This document shows positions 26,344 through 35,408 of a DNA stretch of 64,000 nucleotides, one piece after another. Source of the DNA: Sphingobacteriales bacterium (lineage in GTDB: Bacteria > Bacteroidota > Bacteroidia > Chitinophagales > JADIYW01); NCBI GenBank assembly GCA_016721245.1, contig JADKIQ010000019.1, forward strand, positions 1-64,000. The letters run 5' to 3'. Position 1 is the stretch's first letter; each line of letters starts with the position of its first letter. The position numbers were made by a program, and so were the translations under genes. The notes beneath the pieces were generated by a model. That model ran no database searches. It worked only from the letters and a program-made list of their open reading frames with translations, and was not told the DNA's origin.

Positions 26344-27630
26344 ATGATAACAAATACAAATCCGGCAGAAGGCATGAGAGACCTCAGTCCAAAAGAGGTG
26401 GAATTACGTAATTATGTAACCGGGATTATTACGGAGAGCTATAAAAAATTCGGATTTGCTCAGATTGATACGCCTTGTGTTGAAAGAATAAATTTTTTAA
26501 CCAGCGGGGACGGCGGCGATAATGAAAAGATGTTGTTTAAAATTTTAAAAAGAGGCGATAAATTAAATCTTTCAGAAGCCAGCAAAGAACAAGATCTGGT
26601 TGATTTAGGATTAAGATATGATTTAACGGTTCCGTTATGCAGGTTCTACGCAAACAACCGTACCAAATTGCCGCAGCATTTCAAAGTGATTCAGGTTGGC
26701 AGTGTGTGGAGAGCAGAACGCCCGCAAAAAGGTCGTTATCGTCAATTTACACAATGTGATATCGATATCATCGGTACATCCGGTGTGATTGCAGAAATCC
26801 AATTGATTTTAGCAACGGCAGCAGCATTGCAACAATTAAGTTTTACAAATTTTACTGTAAGAATAAACGACAGAAGAGTGCTGGAATCTTTTGCGGCACA
26901 TTGCGGTTTTGAAGAAAGTAGTTTTGGCAAAGTATTCGTTATACTGGATAAGTTAGATAAGATTGGAATAGACGGTGTGCAGAATGAATTGCAAAAATCC
27001 GGCTTTCCCGATTCGTCTGTAATTAAGTTTATTGAGATAGTTAAAGAAGCAGCAAATACAAAACTTACTGTAGAAGCCATTGCGAAGTTGCTTCCTAATA
27101 TCCCTGAAAATGTACTGGCAGATTTGAAACAGGTGATTGAAACCATTTCAGGACAGTCGAACAACCATTATTCCATAAAACTGGATTTATCACTGGTAAG
27201 AGGAATGGGATATTACACCGGACAGATTTTCGAAATTGGAATAGACGGATTTAGCAGTTCTATTGCCGGTGGAGGACGCTACGACAAGATGATTGGCAAA
27301 ATATTAAACGGTAAAGAAGATATTCCGGCTTGTGGTTTTTCCATAGGATTTGAAAGAGTTGTTGCCATTCTCGAAGAAAGACAATTTAAAGTATCCGGTC
27401 AGTCTAACAAAGTGGCACTGTTGTACGATAGTGATTTGTTATCGTTTGATTTTTTACTTTCAGAAGCACAAAGAATAAGAAATGAAGGGGCTGTTGTTTC
27501 TATAGAACTTCACAATAAAAAGAATACCAAAAAGCAGCTGGATAATCTGACGGAACAGGGTTTTACGGCATTTGGTATTTACCAGAACGGAATGTCTGTA
27601 GTGTTAAAAGATTTACAGCCGAAAATTTAA
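26344..27630 (+). CDS. hisS: Histidyl-tRNA synthetase
   Basis: A class II aminoacyl-tRNA synthetase of 428 residues charging tRNA-His. Motif 1 region: PAEGMRDLSPKEVELRNYV. Motif 2: FKVIQVGSVWRAERPQKGRYRQFTQCDIDIIG. The histidine-specific motif LVRGMGYYTGQIFEI and motif 3 GFSIGFERVVAILEE are intact. The C-terminal 95 residues (VALLYDSDLLSFDF ... LTEQGFTAFGI) form the anticodon-binding domain. It is the last gene of the gpmI-lipoprotein-hisS row. A 126-base gap with nothing notable follows. Confidence 0.96.
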   Translation: MITNTNPAEGMRDLSPKEVELRNYVTGIITESYKKFGFAQIDTPCVERINFLTSGDGGDNEKMLFKILKRGDKLNLSEASKEQDLVDLGLRYDLTVPLCRFYANNRTKLPQHFKVIQVGSVWRAERPQKGRYRQFTQCDIDIIGTSGVIAEIQLILATAAALQQLSFTNFTVRINDRRVLESFAAHCGFEESSFGKVFVILDKLDKIGIDGVQNELQKSGFPDSSVIKFIEIVKEAANTKLTVEAIAKLLPNIPENVLADLKQVIETISGQSNNHYSIKLDLSLVRGMGYYTGQIFEIGIDGFSSSIAGGGRYDKMIGKILNGKEDIPACGFSIGFERVVAILEERQFKVSGQSNKVALLYDSDLLSFDFLLSEAQRIRNEGAVVSIELHNKKNTKKQLDNLTEQGFTAFGIYQNGMSVVLKDLQPKI

Positions 27631-27756
27631 CAATAGTTAGAATTATTTAAATTTAAAAACGAATGGTTTAAATAGGCTTTTTATAGATTTCCAGACATTT
27701 TTAAATGCCGCATGAACATTTTCATTGAATATTGGTTAATAGCCTAATACAGAAAG

Positions 27757-28734
27757 ATGAACATCGTTTACTCAAAAAATACACCCTGGTTTAAAGCCGT
27801 TCTTTACATTGCCGGAGCCTATCACATACTTTGGGGAATTTCAGTAATTATATTTCCGTTTTTTTGGTTTGATTTAGCTGCCTTGTCACATCCCAATTAC
27901 ACGCAATTATGGCAATTTATAGGTTTGTATGAAGTGGTTTTTGGTGTAGGATACTTAATGGCGGCTTCCAACCCCCTGCGCCACTGGCGTGTTGTACTCA
28001 TGGGGTTTGTAACCAAACTGGCGGTTACAATAGGGTTCACTTACTTTTATTATCGTGGCGAAGAACCGTTAGTTATTTTCAATATGGTATTATCTAACCA
28101 TATATTTTGGTTGATTCCTTTTCTGATTATTTTATATAATGCATATCGCCACCAGTACTTACTGGATAACGAAATGATTCACCTGAACGGGCTGGAAGTC
28201 TCCGAATTACTGGATTTCTATGAAACGAACAGAGGCGAGAGTTTAAGGGATTTGTCAGCTAAGCAACCAGTTATGTTGGTTTTTTTACGTCATTTCGGAT
28301 GTACATTTTGCAAAGAAACACTTTGGTTTATCAATAAATTAAGACCTGATATCCAAGCGAAAGGCACTAAAATAGTGTTGGTGCACATGCACAATGAAGC
28401 AAAAGCAAACGAAGAACTTAAAAAGTATAATCTTCAATATTTGGACACGGTTTCAGACCCGGAATCCATGTTGTACAAAGGATTTCATTTAAAACGTGGT
28501 ACACTTTCTCAGGTCTTAGGTTTTAAGGTCTGGATTCGCGGCATCTATCTTTGGATTACAAAAGGAGCGTTTATTAGCAGCCCGGACGGTGTGGATACAT
28601 TTCAGATGCCGGGTATTTTCTTAGTACATAAAGGCGAGATTATTAAGCAATACATACATCTTACGGCTGCAGATATCCCGCCATACATGGAACTGGCAAC
28701 CTGTGAAAATTGCGTCTCCGCAAAAGCATCCTGA
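27757..28734 (+). CDS. Membrane protein fused to a PRXL2/SelL-type thioredoxin-like domain
   Basis: A 325-residue two-part protein. Residues about 10-130 carry four membrane helices (VLYIAGAYHILWGISVIIFP, LWQFIGLYEVVFGVGYLM and two more). Residues about 145-325 form a thioredoxin-like domain of the AhpC/TSA-like PRXL2 (SelL-related) group: MLVFLRHFGCTFCKETLWF holds the redox CxxC (CTFC), followed by KIVLVHMHNEAKANEELKKY and FQMPGIFLVHKGEI. It likely performs a thiol redox reaction at the membrane surface; the partner is unknown. The tail has CENC, a second possible thiol pair. It stands alone with its own gap on both sides. Confidence 0.8.
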   Translation: MNIVYSKNTPWFKAVLYIAGAYHILWGISVIIFPFFWFDLAALSHPNYTQLWQFIGLYEVVFGVGYLMAASNPLRHWRVVLMGFVTKLAVTIGFTYFYYRGEEPLVIFNMVLSNHIFWLIPFLIILYNAYRHQYLLDNEMIHLNGLEVSELLDFYETNRGESLRDLSAKQPVMLVFLRHFGCTFCKETLWFINKLRPDIQAKGTKIVLVHMHNEAKANEELKKYNLQYLDTVSDPESMLYKGFHLKRGTLSQVLGFKVWIRGIYLWITKGAFISSPDGVDTFQMPGIFLVHKGEIIKQYIHLTAADIPPYMELATCENCVSAKAS

Positions 28735-28833
28735 TGGTTTTCCCTTATTTTGTGTTAATTGGAACTTTTTATTCCAATATTCTATTTATTTTCTAGTTGT
28801 AATGACGTAATTTTAAAACACAAAATCAAAATC

Positions 28834-29826
28834 ATGAAAAAACTTAGTTTCTTATTATCAGCAATGTTCTTCCTGTTGTTAGCAAATACGAATGCTGCAA
28901 ACGTTCAGTTGACTGTCAAATTAAAAAATGGTGATGTGGTGACAGGAAAAACTACCCTGCCGAAAATCACAGTAGTGACCGCTTATGGTTCACTTACTAT
29001 TCCTATAGAAAAAGTGACCAACCTGAAGCTGGGTATCGTATCTGATCATACAAAAGATGGTGCCGTATTGCCTGATTTAAGTAAGCTCCAAACACTTACA
29101 AATGATAATGAAGCAAAAATAGTGTATGAACGATTGCTGGCTTACGGAACTCCGATTCTTTCCACCATCATTACTTATACTCAAAATCCGTTTTACAAAA
29201 TATCCGACAGAGACAATTATACGATTGAGCAACTAACGGATGAATTGTACAAAAAAGCAGATTTATCTTCTGGACAAAGTGTAAACGATGCTGTTACATT
29301 TGACGGTTCAAATTATCTTGAAGGTTCTGTGGCTTTCGGTGATATCACCATTCAGGCAGAATATGGCAATCTTACTTTTAAACGTGAAAAAATTGAAAGT
29401 CTGGATATCTCTCCGGTGGAAGAAGCCACGATGAGCGCAGATGGAAACTATAAGCTTAAAGCTAATTACCACATCTCCGGAAATGATAATGATAAAGGTT
29501 GGTTGAATACAGGTGTTAAAGTGAAAAATGGCGACAAATTTGTGATTACCGCTACAGGTAAGATTGTATTAAAAAGCCTTTCCGGCGGCACTTACGGTCC
29601 GGATGGTTACATAAGCGGAACAAAAGATGGTGCGTATACGGATGATATGGAAACTAAATATGGTTCAGTTGTTTACAAAATCGGTGAATATGGTCAGTTA
29701 AAACAAGCAGGTACAAAATATGAAGGTGTAGCAGGAGAAGATGGAACGATTTATGTCGCTATTTATGAAACGGTATACGACAAAGGAAATACGGGCTCAT
29801 ATAGCGTGAAAGTAGTGAAGAAATAA
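28834..29826 (+). CDS. Exported protein with C-terminal PA-IL lectin-like domain
   Basis: A 330-residue secreted protein, start ATG 28834 (MKKLSFLLSAMFFLLLANTNA). The N-terminal half has two copies of a short beta motif (LKNGDVVTGKTTLPKITVVT ... YGSLTIPIEKV, and LEGSVAFGDITIQAEYGNLT ... REKIESLDI). The last 110 residues resemble the PA-IL/LecA galactose-binding fold: GWLNTGVKVKNGDKFVITAT, GTYGPDGYISGTKDG and SVVYKIGEYGQL, ending NTGSYSVKVV. A calcium- or sugar-binding role is inferred only from the resemblance. A terminator follows the gene. Confidence 0.65.
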   Translation: MKKLSFLLSAMFFLLLANTNAANVQLTVKLKNGDVVTGKTTLPKITVVTAYGSLTIPIEKVTNLKLGIVSDHTKDGAVLPDLSKLQTLTNDNEAKIVYERLLAYGTPILSTIITYTQNPFYKISDRDNYTIEQLTDELYKKADLSSGQSVNDAVTFDGSNYLEGSVAFGDITIQAEYGNLTFKREKIESLDISPVEEATMSADGNYKLKANYHISGNDNDKGWLNTGVKVKNGDKFVITATGKIVLKSLSGGTYGPDGYISGTKDGAYTDDMETKYGSVVYKIGEYGQLKQAGTKYEGVAGEDGTIYVAIYETVYDKGNTGSYSVKVVKK

Positions 29827-29834
29827 TAACGTAT

Positions 29835-29860
29835 GTCATACTGAACTTGTTTCAGTATTC
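29835..29860. repeat. Short ACTGAA/TTCAGT dispersed repeat
   Basis: GTCATACTGAACTTGTTTCA begins at 29835, with the perfect 8-base inverted arms ATACTGAA (29838-29845) and TTCAGTAT (29851-29858). This motif is often seen between genes in Bacteroidota. It lies just before the terminator of the lectin-like gene. Confidence 0.4.
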
Positions 29861-29866
29861 AATAAA

Positions 29867-29897
29867 CCTCGAAGATTTTACACTTCGGGGTTTTTTT
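29867..29897 (+). terminator. Intrinsic terminator
   Basis: CCTCGAAG (29867-29874) pairs with CTTCGGGG (29883-29890), with one T-G wobble, followed by seven T residues to 29897. It ends the gene at 28834, and its T-run overlaps the last codon of the convergent gene at 29896. Confidence 0.85.
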
Positions 29898-30435
29898 ATT
29901 CAAAATAACCAAATGTATAGAAGAAACCGGCTCCGATAAAATTGTTTTTAAACCTGAAATCGTGAGTGTAAGAAACCTGTAAGCCTAAGCTGTGATGATG
30001 CGTATAGAAACGCAGACCCGCAAGAGAAATCAACCCGAAGTCACTTTCTCGTAGTGTTTCAGATGCACTCAAGATGTAGTTAAAACCTGTACCGATGTAC
30101 CCGCCGACATTTCCGTTTAATTTCTCTTTCTTAAATGCCGCATGTCCGACATTGTAAAGCACAGTTGCCGGTAATTGTAATTGGAAATAATTGCCTTGTG
30201 TAGGATGAAATCTGGCACCTAAAGCAATGGGAGATGCTAAGGAAACAGACATGTTTTCTTTTATTTTGAAATTACATCTCGGCATATATTGAGCAAAAGG
30301 TCCGTAGCTGGTCGGCTCCGCATTGTTCGTATTTCTGAGTTTTGACCAGAACCCAACACCAATATCATGCATGAAATCAGCACCATAAATGGAAGAACTT
30401 AGAAATATAAGTATTGTAAAAAAAAATCGATTCAT
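29896..30435 (-). CDS. Probable outer-membrane beta-barrel protein
   Basis: A 179-residue exported protein, start at 30435 (MNRFFFTILIFLSSSIYG signal). The mature part is Gly- and aromatic-rich with alternating strands (NVGGYIGTGFNYILS, LISLAGLRFYTHHHSLGLQVSYTH) and ends in an aromatic (FFYTFGYFE), typical of small outer-membrane barrels. No family assigned. It is divergent from the VWA gene with 160 bases between, likely holding both promoters. The longer frame to 30546 adds an AT-rich segment without signal-peptide logic. Confidence 0.6.
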   Translation of the reverse strand: MNRFFFTILIFLSSSIYGADFMHDIGVGFWSKLRNTNNAEPTSYGPFAQYMPRCNFKIKENMSVSLASPIALGARFHPTQGNYFQLQLPATVLYNVGHAAFKKEKLNGNVGGYIGTGFNYILSASETLRESDFGLISLAGLRFYTHHHSLGLQVSYTHDFRFKNNFIGAGFFYTFGYFE

Positions 30436-30595
30436 ATTCAGTTTTATAAAAATTATAACAATACTAAACTTAATTTTGTTCCGTGTTGAAAATATAATCC
30501 TAATTTTATTAATCTTATCAAAACTAATGTCAATGTAAATTGTCATGTTTAAAAGATTATTTTAAATTTATAACTCGTTTATTGACTATTTAAAA

Positions 30596-31699
30596 ATGCT
30601 CGGCTACCGTTTTACCAAATACATTCCAATACTGGATCAGAACATGGCTGACTTCGATAAGCTGTTCACCATCATGCGTCAGTTGCTCACCTATACTTCC
30701 GGTGATGCGCGCGAAGCATTGGAATGGTTGACGGATCTGGACAAACAATATAAGCTGACCAACAATGAATATGGACTCGGTGATTTTATCCGGGACTTAG
30801 TGGATAAAGGGTATTTAGAGCCGGAAAATCCGCAAAGTGATAATCTGAAGATGACATCCAAAATGGAAAAAACCATTCGTCAGAAATCACTGGAGGAAAT
30901 TTTCGGCAAGATGAAAAAATCGCGTCGAGGTAATCATAAATCCAATTTCGGCGGTAACGGCGATGAACCTACCGGCGATATTCGTCCGTATCAGTTTGGC
31001 GATAAACCCGAACAAATACTAATGACAGAATCGCTTCGTAATGCGCAAATCAATAATTCCTCGGAAGAATTTTTATTGCAGGAAAGCGATTTGGAAGTAA
31101 TGGAACAGGAGTATCAGGCTCAGACGTCTACCGTACTTATGATTGATATTTCGCACTCCATGATTTTGTATGGAGAAGACCGGATTACACCCGCGAAGAA
31201 AGTAGCCATGGCCTTAAGCGAACTTATCATGACACGCTATCCGAAAGACACGCTGGATGTAATCGTTTTCGGAAACGATGCCTGGCAGATTCAGGTAAAA
31301 GATTTACCTTATTTACAAGTCGGACCTTACCACACCAATACGGTTGCCGGACTCGAGCTGGCAATGGATATTCTGCGCCGTCGAAAAAACTCCAATAAGC
31401 ATATTTTTATGATTACGGATGGGAAGCCTACCTGTTTGAGAGAAGGCTTAACATATTATAAAAACAGTTTTGGCTTAGATAGAAAGATTGTCAACAAATG
31501 CTATAACTACGCCGCGCAATGCCGCCGCTTAAATATTCCCATCACGACCTTCATGATTGCGAAAGATCCATATCTGCAACAATATGTGCAGGAGTTTACA
31601 GAAATCAATAAAGGCAAAGCATTTTACACCTCACTGGATGGTTTGGGAGATTTTATTTTTGAAGATTACGAGCGAAATAAAAAGAGAAGAGTTAGATAA
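30596..31699 (+). CDS. VWA-domain protein, partner of a MoxR-type ATPase
   Basis: A 367-residue cytoplasmic protein. The first 175 residues are helical and charged. A von Willebrand factor A domain fills residues about 177-360: TVLMIDISHSM with the metal-binding DxSxS at 184-188, later a Thr in YHTNTVAGLELAM, and the third element FMITDGKPT. All three MIDAS pieces are present, so metal binding is likely. VWA proteins of this type pair with MoxR AAA+ ATPases to remodel or metallate target proteins. The ATPase lies three genes on (33899), separated by an amine oxidase and a diiron protein on the same strand. The metal or target is not deducible. Confidence 0.85.
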   Translation: MLGYRFTKYIPILDQNMADFDKLFTIMRQLLTYTSGDAREALEWLTDLDKQYKLTNNEYGLGDFIRDLVDKGYLEPENPQSDNLKMTSKMEKTIRQKSLEEIFGKMKKSRRGNHKSNFGGNGDEPTGDIRPYQFGDKPEQILMTESLRNAQINNSSEEFLLQESDLEVMEQEYQAQTSTVLMIDISHSMILYGEDRITPAKKVAMALSELIMTRYPKDTLDVIVFGNDAWQIQVKDLPYLQVGPYHTNTVAGLELAMDILRRRKNSNKHIFMITDGKPTCLREGLTYYKNSFGLDRKIVNKCYNYAAQCRRLNIPITTFMIAKDPYLQQYVQEFTEINKGKAFYTSLDGLGDFIFEDYERNKKRRVR

Positions 31700-31744
31700 A
31701 ATGATAGATTTTTTTGTAAATTGACATTACCAAAAACTTATACT

Positions 31745-33331
31745 ATGTCAAAATACAAAAGTCCTTTGCTGAATAATCTGCAAAAAAAATCTCGCATTTA
31801 TTTAGACGGTATTGATGAAGATGCCCTCGAAGAAAAACAATATTATTCCCGCCGCCAGTTTTTAGATACCTCCGTCAAATCAGCATTGATTGCCGGTGTG
31901 GCGTCTTCCATTCCATTATTCAATTCCTGTAATAATTCTTCTTCTTCCGGTTCTTCAACATCGGATTCCTCTTTAAAACCAAAAGTAGTTATCATCGGAG
32001 CTGGTATTTCCGGTTTGAATGCAGCGCGTTACCTGAAAAAATCAGGTGCAGTCCAATATGAAATTTACGATGCACTCAAACGTTGCGGTGGTCGTATGCA
32101 TACTATTCTGGAATTTTTGCCCGGTTTGACGCTCGATATCGGCGGAGAGTTTGTAGATACGGTACACACCGAAATGCTGGAGCTCTGCAAAGAATACAAA
32201 TTAGAGTTGAACGATTATGCTGCTGATCCATTGCACGAAGGCGAAGGCCGGGAATGGTATGTCATCGACGGTAAAAGATACACGATAAAGCAGGTATTTA
32301 ATGAATTCAAAAATTTCCTGCCAATCATTCAAAAAGATTTGGAATCGTGCGGTCCAAATTATGATACACCTGCTTTTGTTCGTTTGGATAAACTTTCGCT
32401 GGATGAATACATAACAGGACTTGGAATTACGGGATGGCTGAAAGAACTATTGCGTTGCGGATACTTGTCAGAGTTTGGATTGGATTTGGAAGATAATTCC
32501 GCGATGAATTTTATTGATATGTTGAGTGTCTCTGAGAAAAATGAAATGGAATTGTATGGTGATAGCGATGAGCGTTATTCCATTAAAGGCGGTGTGGTTT
32601 CTTTGATTAATGAGTTAGTAGCCGATGTAGGCAATATACATTTGGAGCATAAACTGTTGGAAATAAACAAAGCAGGAGAAGGCTATTCGCTTATTTTTGA
32701 AAACGGAAAATCTACTTATGCAGATGTTGTTATTCTGACCATTCCGTTTACTGTTTTACGCGACGTAAAATTTAATGTCGGTACTATTCCACCGCAAAAG
32801 TTGAAAGCCATAAAAGAATTAGGTTACGGACAAAATGCCAAATTATTTTTAGGATTTGATGAACGTGTTTGGCGCACCCGCCATAAAACTATCGGCTATT
32901 TATTTAATGATAAAATACACAACGGATGGGATAGTTCTTTCGGGCAGACAGATAATAAAGGCCCCGGATTGTATACCGTGTTTTTAGGCGGTAAAGATGC
33001 CGTTTATATGGCGGAAAATAAGAAAGACACACAAAAGTTTGTCGATATGTACCTGCCGATATTGGATAAGATTTATCCGGGCATGAAAAGTAAGTTTAAC
33101 GATAACGCAGACATTGCCTGGTGGCCAAAATCTAAAATCATCAAAGGTTCGTATTCTGCCTTCTTGCCCGGCCAGTGGAATGAGGTGATGCCTTACATCA
33201 GTGAACCGATTGGCAATATCTTATTTGCCGGCGAACACTGCAGCGAAGATTTTCAGGGCTTCATGAACGGTGGCGCAGAAACAGGAAAAGAGGTTGCTTT
33301 ATCCTTATTAAAGAAAATTAAAGCAATATAA
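31745..33331 (+). CDS. Tat-exported FAD-dependent amine oxidase
   Basis: A 528-residue flavoprotein, start ATG 31745. A twin-arginine signal is clear: YSRRQFLDTS (SRRQFL at residues 35-40) then a hydrophobic stretch; LFNSC ending at Cys62 could be a lipobox. A Ser-rich linker (SSSSGSSTSDSS) leads to the FAD-binding Rossmann motif VVIIGAGISGLNAARYLKK (GAGISG at 85-90), then GGRMHT and DIGGEFVD. The C-terminus has ILFAGEHCSEDFQGFMNGG, the second FAD motif of monoamine oxidase/tryptophan monooxygenase-type enzymes. The folded enzyme with FAD is exported across the inner membrane; the amine substrate is unknown. It sits between a VWA gene and a diiron gene. Confidence 0.9.
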   Translation: MSKYKSPLLNNLQKKSRIYLDGIDEDALEEKQYYSRRQFLDTSVKSALIAGVASSIPLFNSCNNSSSSGSSTSDSSLKPKVVIIGAGISGLNAARYLKKSGAVQYEIYDALKRCGGRMHTILEFLPGLTLDIGGEFVDTVHTEMLELCKEYKLELNDYAADPLHEGEGREWYVIDGKRYTIKQVFNEFKNFLPIIQKDLESCGPNYDTPAFVRLDKLSLDEYITGLGITGWLKELLRCGYLSEFGLDLEDNSAMNFIDMLSVSEKNEMELYGDSDERYSIKGGVVSLINELVADVGNIHLEHKLLEINKAGEGYSLIFENGKSTYADVVILTIPFTVLRDVKFNVGTIPPQKLKAIKELGYGQNAKLFLGFDERVWRTRHKTIGYLFNDKIHNGWDSSFGQTDNKGPGLYTVFLGGKDAVYMAENKKDTQKFVDMYLPILDKIYPGMKSKFNDNADIAWWPKSKIIKGSYSAFLPGQWNEVMPYISEPIGNILFAGEHCSEDFQGFMNGGAETGKEVALSLLKKIKAI

Positions 33332-33347
33332 TTGTAGTTTTGTGCCT

Positions 33348-33863
33348 ATGATACCATTACAAGCGGAGCTTAAGAATTTATTGCAACTGGCCTATTCTGC
33401 TGAACGTGCGGCATCTTTCGCCTATCAGGGACATGCCGGTGCCGTGAAAGAACCGGAAGACAAAAAGCGTATAAAGGAAATTGAAGACGATGAATGGATA
33501 CACCGGGCAGATGTCTTGAAAATCATGCAGGAATACGAGATTCCCATTTCTACGTGGTATGAAGTTAAATACTTTATCATCGGAAAAATAATTTGTTACA
33601 GTTGTTATGTCATCGGTTGGTTTATGCCTATGTATTTTGCCGGCCGTCTGGAAAGCGGCAATGTAAATGAGTATTTCATCATGAAGGATTATTTTAATCA
33701 GCTAAATATTACCAAACACGATGCTATTTTAGCGGAAATGGGCATGAAAGAAAAAGAACATGAAGTCTATTTCTTATCTAAAATTAAAACACACAAATGG
33801 CTGCCGTTTTTTGAGAAAGTATTTTCCTGGGGAAATAACAAGAGCTTAAATTCCATCAAATAA
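33348..33863 (+). CDS. Ferritin-like diiron protein
   Basis: A 171-residue protein, start at ATG 33348 (a GTG two codons earlier is possible). It has four helices of ferritin/Coq7/rubrerythrin type. Expected iron ligands are visible: Glu in AERAASF (near residue 18), EDDEWIH (an ExxH), a Glu in ESGNVNEYF, and KEKEHEVYF (a second ExxH). A hydrophobic pair of segments (IIGKIICYSCYVIGWFMPMYF) in the middle may be membrane-associated, as in the demethoxyubiquinone hydroxylase Coq7. It could handle oxygen, peroxide or a hydroxylation. It starts 16 bases after the amine oxidase stop. Confidence 0.7.
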   Translation: MIPLQAELKNLLQLAYSAERAASFAYQGHAGAVKEPEDKKRIKEIEDDEWIHRADVLKIMQEYEIPISTWYEVKYFIIGKIICYSCYVIGWFMPMYFAGRLESGNVNEYFIMKDYFNQLNITKHDAILAEMGMKEKEHEVYFLSKIKTHKWLPFFEKVFSWGNNKSLNSIK

Positions 33864-33898
33864 TTGTAACAAATTTCCAAAATCTGTGTTCTATTCAT

Positions 33899-35407
33899 AT
33901 GCATACTATTACCACCATCGGGCAACTGAAAAAATCCGGTTATCAGCCAAAATCCATAAAGCAGGAATTAAGAGATAATTTAATCGCAAGTTTAAAAGCA
34001 GGAAAGAAAACGTTTGACGGCATCATTGGTTATGATACTTCCGTAATTCCGGACGTGGAACGCGCCATTCTTTCCAAACATAATATTTTGTTATTGGGTT
34101 TACGCGGACAGGCAAAGACTCGTCTGGCTAGGCAAATGGTGAATCTACTGGATGAATACATTCCTGTTGTAAAAGGCAGTGAAATCCTAGATGATCCGTT
34201 GCAACCCTTATCTCGTTATGCAAAAGACCTGATAGAAATAAACGGCGATGAAACACCGATTGAATGGGTGCATCGTTCCGAACGATTTGGAGAAAAACTG
34301 GCTACGCCGGATGTAACGGTCGCGGATTTGATTGGCGATGTAGATCCGATAAAAGCGGCTACGCAGAAAATGAATTACAGTGATGAGCGGGTATTGCATT
34401 TCGGTATCATTCCACGCTGCAACCGCAGCATTTTTGTGATAAACGAATTACCGGATTTGCAGGCCAGAATTCAGGTGGCATTATTTAATTTGTTGGAAGA
34501 AGGTGATTTGCAGATTCGTGGATTTAAACTGCGTTTCCCGTTGGATATACAATTTGTGTTTACAGCCAATCCGGAAGATTATACCAATCGTGGTTCTATT
34601 GTTACGCCATTAAAAGACAGAATTGAATCTCAGATTCTGACGCATTACCCGAAAACCATTGAAGATTCTAAAGCGATTACGGCACAGGAAGCGGTGCTTT
34701 CAGAAGAACAAGAGAAAAGAGTAATCATTCCCGAGCTGATAAAAGATTTGGTGGAACATATTGCCTTTGCTGCCCGCGACAGCGAATTCGTGGATGAAAA
34801 AAGTGGTGTGTCTGCGCGTCTGACGATTGCCGCCATGGAAAATTTAATTAGTACGGCGGAGCGCCGGGCTATAATAAACAACGAAAAACAAACGGTGGTT
34901 CGTATTTCCGATTTTGCGGGGGTATTTCCGGCCATTACCGGAAAAATTGAAATGGTGTACGAAGGAGAGCAGGAAGGCCCAATGCGGGTAGCACAGAATA
35001 TTCTGGATAAGGCAATACGCAATCTGTTTGTGCAGTATTTTCCGAATCCTACAAAAGTGAAAAAGAAGAAAGCACAGCAGGAAGAGAAAAATATTTACAA
35101 CGATGTGCAAAAATATTTTGAACAGGGCAATGTGCTGGATATTCTTACCGATACTTCCGATAAAGAATATGAATCCAATTTAGATAGCGTAACAGGTTTG
35201 CGCGATTTAGTATTGGCAAAAGTAAACGGCGTCAAAAAAGTGGATTTAAATTCTTGGATGGAGTTTGTTCTCCATGGTATGGCGGCCTATTCGCTATTAA
35301 GTAAATTCCAGTTGGAGCAAGGAAACAAATTTTCCGATATCACTTCTGCTATGTTTAACTACGGAGAAGAGGATGTGGATGATGATTTGAAGGAGTTGTT
35401 TAAGTAA
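33899..35407 (+). CDS. MoxR-type AAA+ ATPase
   Basis: A 502-residue AAA+ ATPase of the MoxR/Mg-chelatase ChlI-like group. Walker A GLRGQAKTR at 67-75; Walker B SIFVINELPDLQ at 177-188 (the N-E pair as in ChlI); sensor I FTANPEDYTNRG; PLKDRIESQ holds the arginine finger region. The C-terminal 200 residues, with VKKKKAQQEEKN and a helical tail, exceed the usual MoxR length (about 330) and may be a regulatory or docking part. MoxR ATPases act with VWA partners (here probably 30596) to remodel proteins, often metalloenzymes. It lies 36 bases after the diiron gene, so the four genes may be one transcript. Confidence 0.9.
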   Translation: MHTITTIGQLKKSGYQPKSIKQELRDNLIASLKAGKKTFDGIIGYDTSVIPDVERAILSKHNILLLGLRGQAKTRLARQMVNLLDEYIPVVKGSEILDDPLQPLSRYAKDLIEINGDETPIEWVHRSERFGEKLATPDVTVADLIGDVDPIKAATQKMNYSDERVLHFGIIPRCNRSIFVINELPDLQARIQVALFNLLEEGDLQIRGFKLRFPLDIQFVFTANPEDYTNRGSIVTPLKDRIESQILTHYPKTIEDSKAITAQEAVLSEEQEKRVIIPELIKDLVEHIAFAARDSEFVDEKSGVSARLTIAAMENLISTAERRAIINNEKQTVVRISDFAGVFPAITGKIEMVYEGEQEGPMRVAQNILDKAIRNLFVQYFPNPTKVKKKKAQQEEKNIYNDVQKYFEQGNVLDILTDTSDKEYESNLDSVTGLRDLVLAKVNGVKKVDLNSWMEFVLHGMAAYSLLSKFQLEQGNKFSDITSAMFNYGEEDVDDDLKELFK

Positions 35408-35408
35408 G

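Noticed and set aside
30596..35407. Cobalt or magnesium chelatase for chlorophyll or cobalamin
   Set aside because: The ATPase and VWA pair recall ChlI/ChlD, but no ChlH/CobN-type subunit or tetrapyrrole gene is present.
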